A DNA stretch of 64,000 bases from Rhodospirillales bacterium (GTDB lineage Bacteria > Pseudomonadota > Alphaproteobacteria > UBA828). Positions 8,407 through 16,975 of the stretch are shown here, in pieces (the stretch's first letter is position 1; every line of letters begins with the position of its first letter). The DNA is taken from the NCBI GenBank assembly GCA_028818855.1, contig JAPPMY010000149.1:1-64000 (forward strand). Direction: 5' to 3'. A model generated the notes under the pieces. It ran no database searches. It was given only the letters and a program-made list of their open reading frames with translations, and was not told the DNA's origin. The position numbers and the translations under genes were made by a program.

Positions 8407-9690
8407 ATGCGCACCGCTGACCGGGCGCGCAGGGTGGTGGTCACCGGCGTCGGCATGGTGTCGCCGCTGGCGAATGGCGTCCGTCCGAGCTGGGAACGGC
8501 TGCTCGCCGGGAAATCGGGCATCGCGCATATCCAGGCATTCGACCCTTCCGACCTGCCGGTCAAGATCGCGGGCGAGATTCCGAACGGCGACGGCGACGA
8601 CGAAGCCGCCTTCCGCCCCGCCGACATCGTGCCGACCAAGGACCTGCGCAAGATGGACGACTTCATCGTCTATGCGCTCTGCGCCGCGGTCGAGGCGGTC
8701 GAGGATTCAGGCTGGAAGCCCGAGGACGACGAGAGCCTGGAGCGGACCGGCGTGATGATCGGCTCCGGCATCGGCGGGCTCAAGACCATCGAGGCGGCGA
8801 CCGTCCTCGTGGCCGAGAAGGGGCCGAGGCGGCTCAGCCCGTTCTTCATCCCGTCGAGCCTGATCAACCTGGCCTCGGGCCACGTCTCCATCCGCTACGG
8901 CTTTCGCGGGCCCAATCACTCGGTGGTGACCGCGTGCTCGACCGGGGCGCACGCCATCGGCGACGCCTCGCACCTGATCCTGCGGGGCGATGCGGACGTC
9001 ATGGTGGCGGGCGGCGCCGAGGCGGGCGTCTGCCACATCGGCGTCGCGGGCTTCGCCGCGGCCCGCGCGCTCTCCACCAACTTCAACGACGAGCCGGAGC
9101 GCGCGTCCCGCCCGTGGGACGAGGCGCGCGACGGGTTCGTGATGGGGGAAGGTGCGGGCGTGGTCGTGCTGGAGGAGTACGAGCACGCGAAGAAGCGGGG
9201 CGCCAACGTCTACGCCGAGATCATCGGCTACGGCATGAGCGGCGATGCCCACCACGTGACCGCACCGGCGCCGGACGGCTCGGGCGGCTACCGCTCCATG
9301 ACGCACGCGCTCCGGACCGCGGAACTCAACACCGACGAGATCGACTACATCAACGCGCACGGCACGTCGACGCCGCTCGGCGACGAGATCGAGCTGGGCG
9401 CGGTCAAGCGCCTCTTCGGTGCCGATGCCGGGCGGCTCTCGATGTCGTCGACCAAGTCCTCCATCGGCCACCTGCTGGGCGCCGCCGGCAGCGTCGAGCT
9501 GATCTTTTCCATCCTCGCCATCAATCACGGCGTGGTCCCGCCGACGCTCAACCTCGACAATCCCTCGCCGGGCTGCGATCTCGATCTCGTGCCCCACGAG
9601 GCAAGGGAGCGCAAGGTGGAGCGGGCGCTCTCCAACTCCTTCGGGTTCGGCGGCACCAACGCCACGGTCATCGTAGGCAGGCCCTCCTAA
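8407..9690 (+). CDS. fabF: Beta-ketoacyl-ACP synthase II FabF
   Basis: FabF condenses malonyl-ACP with acyl-ACP in chain elongation. The 427-residue thiolase-fold protein has the Cys-His-His triad: Cys177 in VTACSTGAHAIG, His318 in NAHGTSTPLGD and His355 in SSIGHLLGAAG. The start MRTADRARRVVVTGVGMVSPLA fits the family. It follows acpP, and mltG begins only 10 bp after its stop, so acpP-fabF-mltG is probably one transcript. Confidence 0.97.
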   Translation: MRTADRARRVVVTGVGMVSPLANGVRPSWERLLAGKSGIAHIQAFDPSDLPVKIAGEIPNGDGDDEAAFRPADIVPTKDLRKMDDFIVYALCAAVEAVEDSGWKPEDDESLERTGVMIGSGIGGLKTIEAATVLVAEKGPRRLSPFFIPSSLINLASGHVSIRYGFRGPNHSVVTACSTGAHAIGDASHLILRGDADVMVAGGAEAGVCHIGVAGFAAARALSTNFNDEPERASRPWDEARDGFVMGEGAGVVVLEEYEHAKKRGANVYAEIIGYGMSGDAHHVTAPAPDGSGGYRSMTHALRTAELNTDEIDYINAHGTSTPLGDEIELGAVKRLFGADAGRLSMSSTKSSIGHLLGAAGSVELIFSILAINHGVVPPTLNLDNPSPGCDLDLVPHEARERKVERALSNSFGFGGTNATVIVGRPS

Positions 9691-9700
9691 GGAGGTGGCG

Positions 9701-10696
9701 ATGAGGCGCGCCGTCCTGTGGCCGCTGACGGGGTTGGCGGTCCTGGTCGGCCTCGTCGTCGTCCTGGTGATCGCGGGCTGGCTCTACGTCCACGGCAGGC
9801 TCGACTCGCCGGGCCCTCTGCGCCTGGAGCACACCGTGGTCATGCCCCAGGGAGCGAGCGCCTTCGACATCGCCGACCTGCTCGAGGAGGCGGGCGTCAT
9901 CGACGATCCGCTGCTCTTCGTGGCCGGCCTCTGGATCGAGGACAAGCAGCATTCGCTCAAGGCCGGCGAGTACATGTTCGAGGCGCTGGTCACGCCGCGC
10001 GGCGTGATGGAGAAGCTGGTCGCGGGCGAGACCGTCCTGCACCGCTTCACCGTCAAGGAGGGCATGACCAGCGCCGAGGTCGTGGCCCTGCTCAACGAGG
10101 CGCCGTGGCTGGTCGGCGAGATCGCGGCGGTGCCGGCGGAAGGCTCGCTCCTGCCCGAGACTTACCACTACGATCTCGGCGACACGCGGGCCAGGCTGAT
10201 CGAGCGCATGGAGCACGCCATGACGCGCCTGCTCGACGAGCTGTGGCAGGCACGCGACCCGACGGTGGGGCTGGAGGATGCCGGTGAGGCGCTGGTGCTC
10301 GCCTCCATCGTCGAGAAGGAGACCGCCGTCGCCGAGGAGCGCCCGCTCATCGCCGGCGTCTTCCTCAACCGGCTGCGCGAGAACATGCGGCTTCAGGCCG
10401 ACGTCACCGTGATCTACGCGGTGACGGGCGGCAAGCATCCCCTGGGGCGGGCGCTCTCGCGGGCTGACCTCCGGGTCGAGAGCCCCTACAACACCTATCG
10501 CAACGGCGGCCTGCCGCCGGGGCCCATCGCCAACCCGGGGCGGGCCTCGCTTGCCGCGGTCATGAACCCGGCGGAGACCGACGCGCTCTATTTCGTGGCC
10601 GACGGCTCCGGCGGGCACGTCTTCGCGGCGACGCTGGACGAGCACAACCGCAACGTCGCGCGCTGGCGCGCCAAGCGGGCCGGCGCGAAGAACTAG
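9701..10696 (+). CDS. mltG: Endolytic murein transglycosylase MltG
   Basis: MltG (YceG family) cleaves nascent glycan strands at the inner membrane and helps terminate peptidoglycan polymerisation. After a single N-terminal membrane helix come the LysM-like and YceG domains, with the catalytic-region motif LASIVEKETAVAEERPLIAGVFLNRL and the later YNTYRNGGLPPGPIANPG. The track begins at GTG 9695, but that codon lies inside the ribosome site AAGGAGG; the ATG at 9701, 5 nt after GGAGG, is the better start (331 residues). It follows fabF directly, a common bacterial order. Confidence 0.95.
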   Translation: MRRAVLWPLTGLAVLVGLVVVLVIAGWLYVHGRLDSPGPLRLEHTVVMPQGASAFDIADLLEEAGVIDDPLLFVAGLWIEDKQHSLKAGEYMFEALVTPRGVMEKLVAGETVLHRFTVKEGMTSAEVVALLNEAPWLVGEIAAVPAEGSLLPETYHYDLGDTRARLIERMEHAMTRLLDELWQARDPTVGLEDAGEALVLASIVEKETAVAEERPLIAGVFLNRLRENMRLQADVTVIYAVTGGKHPLGRALSRADLRVESPYNTYRNGGLPPGPIANPGRASLAAVMNPAETDALYFVADGSGGHVFAATLDEHNRNVARWRAKRAGAKN

Positions 10697-10714
10697 CCAA
10701 GACGGGGCGCCAAG

Positions 10715-11614
10715 ATGAGCGACACGATCCGCATTTCCAGCATGACCGGGTTCGCCCGTGCGAGCGGCAGCAGCGCCGCAGCCGGCTGGAGCTGGGAGAT
10801 CAAGAGCGTGAACGGGCGGTCGCTGGACATCCGCTGCCGCCTGCCGCAGGGGCTGGAGCGGCTCGACCCGGCGGTGCGCGGTGCCGTCTCCGCCCGGCTC
10901 AAGCGCGGCAACGTCACGGTGGGGCTCAGGCTCTCCCAAGCGTTGGAGGCCGCCGCCATGCGCGTCAACAGGGCCTGGCTCGACGAGCTGATCGAGCTTG
11001 CCGCGGCCTACCGCGCGAACGACGCTATCGCGCCGCCGCGCCTGGACGGCATGCTGGCGTTGCGCGGCGTGATCGAGGCCGCCGAGCGGCCGGAGGACGA
11101 CGCGGCGTCCGCCCAGGACGACGCCGCCATGCTGGAGACGCTCGATACGGCGCTGGCGGAACTGGTGCGCGAGCGGCTGGCCGAAGGGGTCGAGATCGCG
11201 GCGGCGCTCGACAAGCGGATCGCGGAGATCGACGCCCTGACGCATCGGGCCGAGGCGCTCGCGCCCTCGCGGCAGGAGGCGCTCGGCGCCCGGCTGCGCG
11301 AGCAGGTGGCGGCGCTGGTGGACGCGGGCGCGCCGGTGGCCGAAGAGCGGCTCGCGGCGGAGCTCGCCATGCTCGCCGTCAAGATCGACGTGACCGAGGA
11401 GATCGACCGGCTGAAGTCCCACTGCCGGGCGGCGGCGCGCCACCTGCAGGAGGACGGCGCCGTCGGCCGCAAGCTCGATTTTCTCGCCCAGGAGTTCAAC
11501 CGGGAGGCCAACACGCTCTGCTCCAAGGCCTCCCACGCCGCGCTCACGGACATCGGCCTCGCGCTCAAGGCCGCCATCGACCAGTTCCGCGAGCAGGTGC
11601 AGAACGTGGAGTAG
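10715..11614 (+). CDS. yicC: YicC family endoribonuclease-like protein
   Basis: This 299-residue YicC-family protein starts with MTGFARASG followed by WEIKSVNGRSLDIRCRLPQG. It ends with the DUF1732 region, including KIDVTEEIDRLKSHCRAA and the conserved GRKLDFLAQEFNREANTLCSKA. E. coli YicC has been reported to act in RNA turnover; no activity is inferable here beyond family. It lies immediately before gmk (3 bp gap), the usual arrangement, and probably shares a transcript with mltG and gmk. Confidence 0.93.
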   Translation: MSDTIRISSMTGFARASGSSAAAGWSWEIKSVNGRSLDIRCRLPQGLERLDPAVRGAVSARLKRGNVTVGLRLSQALEAAAMRVNRAWLDELIELAAAYRANDAIAPPRLDGMLALRGVIEAAERPEDDAASAQDDAAMLETLDTALAELVRERLAEGVEIAAALDKRIAEIDALTHRAEALAPSRQEALGARLREQVAALVDAGAPVAEERLAAELAMLAVKIDVTEEIDRLKSHCRAAARHLQEDGAVGRKLDFLAQEFNREANTLCSKASHAALTDIGLALKAAIDQFREQVQNVE

Positions 11615-11617
11615 AGG

Positions 11618-12286
11618 GTGAGCGCGTCTGACACCTCACCCACCCTGGAGCGCCGCGGCCTCCTGCTCGTGCTGTCGTCCCCCTCGGGCGCCGGCAAGAC
11701 GACGATCACGCGGCGCCTGGTCGAGCTTGAAGGCGGCGGCGTCGAAATTTCGATCTCCCACACCACGCGGCCGAAGCGGCCGGACGAGATGGACGGCCGG
11801 GACTATCACTTTGTCGACCAGGCCGCCTTCGCCCGCCTGCGCGAGCGCGGGGAGTTCCTCGAGAGCGCTGAGGTGTTCGGCCACTGGTACGGCACCACCC
11901 GCGACCCGGTGGAACGCGCGCGGGGCGCCGGGCGCGACGTCGTCTTCGACATCGACTGGCAGGGCAGCCAGCAGCTTGCCGAGGCGGTGCGGGGCGACCT
12001 GGTCCGCGTCTTCATCCTACCGCCGTCGCTCCAGGCGCTGGAGCAGCGGCTCAACCGCCGCGCCCAGGACAGCCCTGCCGTGGTGGCTGAGCGGATGAGC
12101 CGTGCCGCCGACGAGATGAGCCACCACGGCGAGTACGACTACGTGGTGGTCAACACGGCGCTGGAGACGGCCGTGGACGACGTGCGCGCGATCCTCCGCG
12201 CCGAGCGGCTGCGCCGGCAGCGGCTGAAGGGGCTCGACGGCTTCGTGAGCCGGCTTACGGCGGGCTCTCGCCCGGCTCGGGGCTGA
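11618..12286 (+). CDS. gmk: Guanylate kinase
   Basis: Guanylate kinase phosphorylates GMP to GDP. The P-loop SPSGAGKTT (about residues 21-29) and the GMP-binding SHTTRPKRPDEMDGRDYHFV are clear, as is the VFDIDWQG strand. The 222-residue length is close to normal. The start is GTG, 4 nt after the yicC stop. Its last 32 bp overlap the 3' end of the convergent GNAT gene. Confidence 0.97.
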   Translation: MSASDTSPTLERRGLLLVLSSPSGAGKTTITRRLVELEGGGVEISISHTTRPKRPDEMDGRDYHFVDQAAFARLRERGEFLESAEVFGHWYGTTRDPVERARGAGRDVVFDIDWQGSQQLAEAVRGDLVRVFILPPSLQALEQRLNRRAQDSPAVVAERMSRAADEMSHHGEYDYVVVNTALETAVDDVRAILRAERLRRQRLKGLDGFVSRLTAGSRPARG

Positions 12287-12791
12287 AACGCGCGATCGCG
12301 CCGCCCGCGCCATCGAGGGCGCCGGGGACGAGTTCACGCGCGAACAGCTTGCGCGGGTCGTCGAGGCCGGGGAGCGTGATCCCGAACCCCTCCGCGCCGG
12401 CGAAGCCGAAGCGACAGAGAAACGCGGGCGAGCCGACGAGGAAGGACGGCGTGCCCACCGCCACGACGACCTGGTGCCCGACCGCAGCAGCCTGATAGAG
12501 ACCGGCCCGCATCAGCCGCCGGCCGATCCCCTGCCGCTCGCGCACGGGATCGACCGCGATGGGCCCGAGCAGCAGCGCGCTTCCCGTGGCACCGAGGCGG
12601 ACGGGCCAGTGACGGATCGTGCCGACGATGCGGCCCTCGGCTTCGGCGACGAAGCAGAGGGTGCGCACGGGCTCGACGCCCTCGCGCAGGCGGTAGGAGG
12701 GGCGGGCGTGGCGCTCCGGGCCGAACGCCCTGTCCAGCAGGTCTTCGATTTGCGGGCCGTCCTGCGGCCGCTCGAAACGTATGGGAGTCAT
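12255..12791 (-). CDS. GNAT family N-acetyltransferase (YhbS-like)
   Basis: This 178-residue acetyltransferase from the ATG at 12791 (MTPIRFERPQDG) has the GNAT acetyl-CoA site LGPIAVDPVRERQGIGRRLM. It also has the YhbS-like C-terminal motif VVAVGTPSFLVGSPAFLCRFGF. The track start ten codons upstream is less likely because family members begin at the IRFERPxDG strand. The acceptor substrate is unknown. Its 3' end runs 32 bp into gmk on the opposite strand. Confidence 0.9.
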   Translation of the reverse strand: MTPIRFERPQDGPQIEDLLDRAFGPERHARPSYRLREGVEPVRTLCFVAEAEGRIVGTIRHWPVRLGATGSALLLGPIAVDPVRERQGIGRRLMRAGLYQAAAVGHQVVVAVGTPSFLVGSPAFLCRFGFAGAEGFGITLPGLDDPRKLFARELVPGALDGAGGAIARFSPEPGESPP

Positions 12792-12832
12792 GGTTGCTCG
12801 CTCTCGACGACGGACGGGCACTGAGGGTGCAG

Positions 12833-12855
12833 CCGCCGCGCCGATGGCGCGGCGG
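12833..12855. terminator. Perfect GC-rich hairpin between rsmA and the GNAT gene
   Basis: CCGCCGCGCC and GGCGCGGCGG form a perfect 10-bp stem with a GAT loop. It lies in the 163-bp gap downstream of rsmA and upstream of the GNAT gene, both on the minus strand. No T-tract follows on either strand, so it could be an imperfect terminator for the lpt operon or an RNA structure in the GNAT leader. Confidence 0.35.
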
Positions 12856-12954
12856 AGTCAGGTGTCTCGTCGTCGCTGGCGAGCGTTCCCGGTCATGACG
12901 GCAGGATGACTAAAGGGCGCCGGCCCCGATGGCAAGCGGAATTGTCGCGCGGAA

Positions 12955-13836
12955 TTATCGTGCTTCGGCGCCCCGCATGGCGGACCACGCCCGCGCCAGC
13001 GCGCAGAACTCGGCGACCGAGAGCGTCTCGGCCCGCGCCTCCGGTGATATGCCGGCGCTCCGGAGCAGGGCCTGCGGCTCCGGCGTGAGGCTGCGAAGGG
13101 CCCGGCGCAGCATCTTCCTGCGCTGGCCGAACGCGGCACGGGTCACGGCGTCGAGAGCGGCGGGGTCCGCCGGCGCGAGCGGTGCGGCCCGCGGCACCAG
13201 GCGGACCACCGACGAGACGACGGCGGGCGGCGGCACGAAGGCGCGGGGGCTCACGTCGAAGAGCCGCTCGCAGGCGCAGAGCCACTGTGCGCGCACCGAG
13301 AGGCCGCCGTAGTCGCGCCCCCCCGACGCAGTGATTCGCGCCGCGACCTCCTTCTGGAACATGAGGGTCATGCTCTCGATCCGCTCGACCCGCTCCAGCC
13401 AGCGCAGCAGGAGCCGCGTGCCGACGTTGTAGGGGAGGTTCGCCACGATCCCGATGCGGGCGGGGCCGAGGCGCGCGATGTCGAAGGCGAGCGCGTCGCC
13501 CTCGACGACCTCGAGGCGGCCGGGATAGCGCGCTGCCAGCTCGCCGAGCGCGGCCACGCAGCGGCGGTCCTTCTCCACGGCGACGACGCGGGCCGCGCCG
13601 GCTGCGAGCAACGCCCGGGTCAACCCGCCCGGACCGGGCCCCACCTCCAGGATAACGGCCGGCGCGCGGGCGCGGGCCGCCTGCGCAATCTTTCCGCAGA
13701 GCCCCGGATCGAGGAGGAAGTGCTGCCCGAGGGCGCGCCTCGGGCTCAGGTCGTGCCGGGCGATGACGGCGGAGAGCGGCGGGAGAGGAGCGTCCTGCCC
13801 GCCGCCCGCCGCATCGGGGGCGCCGGCTGCGGTCAA
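12955..13836 (-). CDS. rsmA: 16S rRNA dimethyladenosine transferase RsmA (KsgA)
   Basis: RsmA dimethylates two adjacent adenines near the 3' end of 16S rRNA during small-subunit maturation. Core motifs are RRALGQHFLLD, the SAM-binding LEVGPGPGGLT, and the catalytic NLPYNVGTRLLLRWL. The only plausible start in frame is TTG at 13836, overlapping the surA stop (TTGA), giving 293 residues; no ATG or GTG lies between it and the conserved QHF motif. Translational coupling to surA is therefore likely. pdxA, which often separates surA and rsmA in proteobacteria, is absent. Confidence 0.95.
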   Translation of the reverse strand: MTAAGAPDAAGGGQDAPLPPLSAVIARHDLSPRRALGQHFLLDPGLCGKIAQAARARAPAVILEVGPGPGGLTRALLAAGAARVVAVEKDRRCVAALGELAARYPGRLEVVEGDALAFDIARLGPARIGIVANLPYNVGTRLLLRWLERVERIESMTLMFQKEVAARITASGGRDYGGLSVRAQWLCACERLFDVSPRAFVPPPAVVSSVVRLVPRAAPLAPADPAALDAVTRAAFGQRRKMLRRALRSLTPEPQALLRSAGISPEARAETLSVAEFCALARAWSAMRGAEAR

Positions 13837-14801
13837 ATGCGCACGTTGATGAATGCCGAACGGTGCAGGTCGCGCAGGTAGCGCCGCGCGAGCATTTCGA
13901 GCCTGCGCTGGCCGATCCCCCGCCGGACCACCTCCCGATCGGGGCCTGCGGCGGGCGCATCGGAGAGCACGGTGCGGCGGTCGATCAGCGCGACGATGGT
14001 GTAGCCGTCGAACGTGCGCACCGGCGGGGCGATCGACCCCGGTTCCATCCGCGCGAGCACGGCCTCGATCTCGCCCGGCAGCTCCCCTTCGAGAACCCAG
14101 CCGATGTCGCCGCCGACCGCGGCAGTGGCGCTCTGCGAGAACTGGCTCGCAATCTGGTCGAAGTTGGCGCCTCGGATGAGCTGCTCGTAGAGGCTCTCGG
14201 CGGCGGCGCGGACCGCGCTCTCCTGCTCGCTCGATTCGACCGCCAGGAAGATCTCGGCCGCGCGATACTCCGGGCGGCCCCGATTGGCTTCGAGCTGGGC
14301 GAGCGCCTCGTCGATCTCGCCCTCGCCCACCGAGACCGCAGCGCCCAGGCGGCCGCGCACCAGCTTGGACCACAGAATCTCCGCCCGAAGCTGATCGTCT
14401 ACGGTCCCGACACTCAGCCCCTGGCCCTGCAGGAAGGCATCCAGTCCGCCGGGAGCGATCCCGTTGCGCTGCTCGACGTTTCGCCGCGCGTTCGCCATCT
14501 CGGCTTGGCTCACCGTCACGCCGAGCCGCTCGGCTTCCTGCACCTTCAGCCGTTCGTCGATGAGCGCGCGCAGCACCTGCGGCGCGAGCTGCCGGCGCAG
14601 GTCCTCGCTGGCCTGCAGACGGGACGCCACGATGGCGACGTCGATACGCGCCACCAGATCGGGGATCGAAATCGCCTCGTTGTTGACCACGGCGGCGATC
14701 CCGATGGCCTCCTGGCCGCTCGCCCGGCCCGCGGGCGCAAGGACGACCGGCAGCAACGCGAGCACCAGCAGGGCCGCCTTTGCAAACTGCAAAACCTTCA
14801 T
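13833..14801 (-). CDS. surA: Periplasmic peptidyl-prolyl isomerase/chaperone SurA
   Basis: SurA escorts unfolded outer-membrane proteins such as LptD through the periplasm. The 322-residue product has a signal peptide (MKVLQFAKAALLVLALLPVV), a SurA N-terminal chaperone domain (IGIAAVVNNEAISIPDLVARI), and one PPIC rotamase domain (about residues 180-275, with QSATAAVGGDIGWVLEGELP). It lies 7 bp downstream of lptD, its known client, and overlaps the start of rsmA. Confidence 0.93.
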   Translation of the reverse strand: MKVLQFAKAALLVLALLPVVLAPAGRASGQEAIGIAAVVNNEAISIPDLVARIDVAIVASRLQASEDLRRQLAPQVLRALIDERLKVQEAERLGVTVSQAEMANARRNVEQRNGIAPGGLDAFLQGQGLSVGTVDDQLRAEILWSKLVRGRLGAAVSVGEGEIDEALAQLEANRGRPEYRAAEIFLAVESSEQESAVRAAAESLYEQLIRGANFDQIASQFSQSATAAVGGDIGWVLEGELPGEIEAVLARMEPGSIAPPVRTFDGYTIVALIDRRTVLSDAPAAGPDREVVRRGIGQRRLEMLARRYLRDLHRSAFINVRI

Positions 14802-14808
14802 CGCTGCC

Positions 14809-16968
14809 TCAGCCTGTCTGCTTCAGAACGACGGTCAGGAGCCATACCGTATCCGGCTCGATGTCACGGTCACGGGTGAAGGAGCGCGACACGCCCGTGC
14901 CGATCAGAACACACTCGTCTTCATAGGTAAGACCGATCCTCCAGTTAATGGAAGTGTCGTCCTCGATGTCGCGGCGGATGCGGGACGAGAAGGTCCAGTT
15001 GTCGAAGGGCTTGGCCGTGAAGCCGAAAAGCGCCTGCCTGCCGCCGAGCCTGTCTCCCGTCTGGCTCTCCGGCTGATGATCGAGGTCGACGAAGCCGATC
15101 CTGCCCCTGAGCCAGCTCGGCCCGGCCGCGAGGTCGATCTCGTTGCGCCTGATGCTGGCGTGGCGATGGTCGAGCCGGAACCGGAGCGAGAGATCGACCC
15201 ACGGCGACGGCTCGATGTAGATGTTGCCGACGAAATCCGACAACCGATGCTCGAGGCCGCTGCCGGTCTCGAACAGCGCGTTTTCCTCCTGCCGGATGCT
15301 CTGCCCGAACAATGCGGTCGCGCGGCCGCCCTCCGGCCCGTAGAAGCCGAGGCGCACGCCATAGTTGATGCGCCGGCCGGTCTCGACACGGTCGAGGCCG
15401 GTGAACCGGTTGGTGCTGAACAGATTGGTGTGATCGAACTCGAGGTCCAGGCTGTCCTCGTTGGGAATCTCGGCGGGATTGCCGCCGTCCGGGCTGACGA
15501 TGCCCTGCACGATGGGCTCGATGAGCTGGCGGATCGAACCGAGGCGCGAAATGAGCGGATAGCGCCACTCGGCAGCCAGCTGCGGCACGAGGCGCGTGGC
15601 CGTGCCGCTCTCCATGCGCCCGGAAGGCAGCAATGGATCGGCCGGCGTGTAGAAGTGGTAAAAGTCGCCCCGCAGGCTCGCCTCGATGCGAATGAGGTGC
15701 CCGCCTGAGAGGATCATCGGACGGTGCCAGCCACCGGTGACGGAAATCCGCCGGCTGTCGGTTCCGTCGAAGCGCTCCAGGATCATGAGGTTGCCGTCGA
15801 GCGTGGCGTAGCCGCCGAAATGGTCGGGGGCCGTCACCAGGTTCGCGTCGAGCAGGGGCAGAACGATGGGGCTCCGGTCGCTCTCTTCTCCCGCCCGGAG
15901 GCTCTGGAACCAGTAGCTGCTGCCCGACATGAAGCTGCGGTGGCGGTACTGCTCCGCAAAGAGGCGCGTGACCAGCTCGTCCTCGGACGAGATGTCGTAG
16001 CGCTTCAGGTAGGTGTCGTCGAGAGCACGCTCCACGTCGAAGCCCCAGCGCCAGCTCTCGTCGATATCGAAGAGGCCGCGGCCGAAGACGTGCCCGCGCA
16101 CCCGGCCGCCGTCCTCGGCCGGGGTGCTGGCCTGGGTGATGCTGGCGTCGAAGGCGTACTGGCCGTCTCGCGTGCGCTCACGGTACTCGCCGGCCAGCAC
16201 GACCGCCTCGTCGGAGGTGAAGCGCGGCGAGAAGGTGAGGTCGCTATGGGGCGAGAACGACCAGTGGTAGGGGATCGTCACGTCCGCGCCGAGGGCCCTG
16301 GAGCTGCGGTAGATCGGGGACAGGAAGCCGCTCCGCCGCGTCACGCTGGGATCGGGATGGCGGAAGTAGGGCGTGTAGAGGACGGGCACGCCGAAGAACT
16401 CGAGCGAGGCATCGTAGTAGGTGAGGTCGCGGTCGGTCTGATCGTGGACCACGGTCCCGGCCTTGATCTGCCAGAGCGGCGGCCGGGCGGGCTCGTCGGG
16501 GCACAGCTCGCAGGGAGAGAACACCGCCTTGCGCATCACCGTGCGGTTGCCGTCGACGCGCCTCGCGCCGCCGGCGACAATCCGCGCGTTGTCGGCCATG
16601 AGGATGCCCAGGCGGTGGATGACGCCGTTTCTCAGGTCGCCAGTAAGCTCGACGGAATCGGCGAACAGCACCTCGCCCCCCGGCTCCCGCAGCGCGACGT
16701 CGCCGGAGGCGGTCACCACCCCGTCGCCCTGCCTGTAGTGGATGCGCGCAGCCCGCAGCACGCGCTCGCCCTGGGCGACCTCGACGTTGCCGGACGCGAT
16801 GACCGTATCGGTGGCCTCGTCGTAGGTCAGCTGGTCGGCGGTCATCAGCAGATCGCCGGCGGGCAGCTTGCCAGCGGGCGGCAGGGGCACGGCCTCCTGC
16901 GCATGCACCTCGAACGCGGGAAACGCCAGCAGACATGCGAGGACGAGCGGCGCGAGGGCTCTGATCAT
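14809..16968 (-). CDS. lptD: LPS-assembly protein LptD
   Basis: LptD is the outer-membrane beta-barrel that inserts lipopolysaccharide into the outer leaflet with LptE. The 719-residue protein has a signal peptide cleaved after VHAQ and an OstA/LptA-like N-terminal jellyroll (GDLLMTADQLTYDEATDTVIASGNVEV). A large barrel domain follows, ending in aromatic strands (WRIGLTYEDECVLIGTGVSR). It sits between lptG and surA. The partner lptE lies at 24973 in this window. Confidence 0.95.
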   Translation of the reverse strand: MIRALAPLVLACLLAFPAFEVHAQEAVPLPPAGKLPAGDLLMTADQLTYDEATDTVIASGNVEVAQGERVLRAARIHYRQGDGVVTASGDVALREPGGEVLFADSVELTGDLRNGVIHRLGILMADNARIVAGGARRVDGNRTVMRKAVFSPCELCPDEPARPPLWQIKAGTVVHDQTDRDLTYYDASLEFFGVPVLYTPYFRHPDPSVTRRSGFLSPIYRSSRALGADVTIPYHWSFSPHSDLTFSPRFTSDEAVVLAGEYRERTRDGQYAFDASITQASTPAEDGGRVRGHVFGRGLFDIDESWRWGFDVERALDDTYLKRYDISSEDELVTRLFAEQYRHRSFMSGSSYWFQSLRAGEESDRSPIVLPLLDANLVTAPDHFGGYATLDGNLMILERFDGTDSRRISVTGGWHRPMILSGGHLIRIEASLRGDFYHFYTPADPLLPSGRMESGTATRLVPQLAAEWRYPLISRLGSIRQLIEPIVQGIVSPDGGNPAEIPNEDSLDLEFDHTNLFSTNRFTGLDRVETGRRINYGVRLGFYGPEGGRATALFGQSIRQEENALFETGSGLEHRLSDFVGNIYIEPSPWVDLSLRFRLDHRHASIRRNEIDLAAGPSWLRGRIGFVDLDHQPESQTGDRLGGRQALFGFTAKPFDNWTFSSRIRRDIEDDTSINWRIGLTYEDECVLIGTGVSRSFTRDRDIEPDTVWLLTVVLKQTG

Positions 16969-16975
16969 GCAGACG

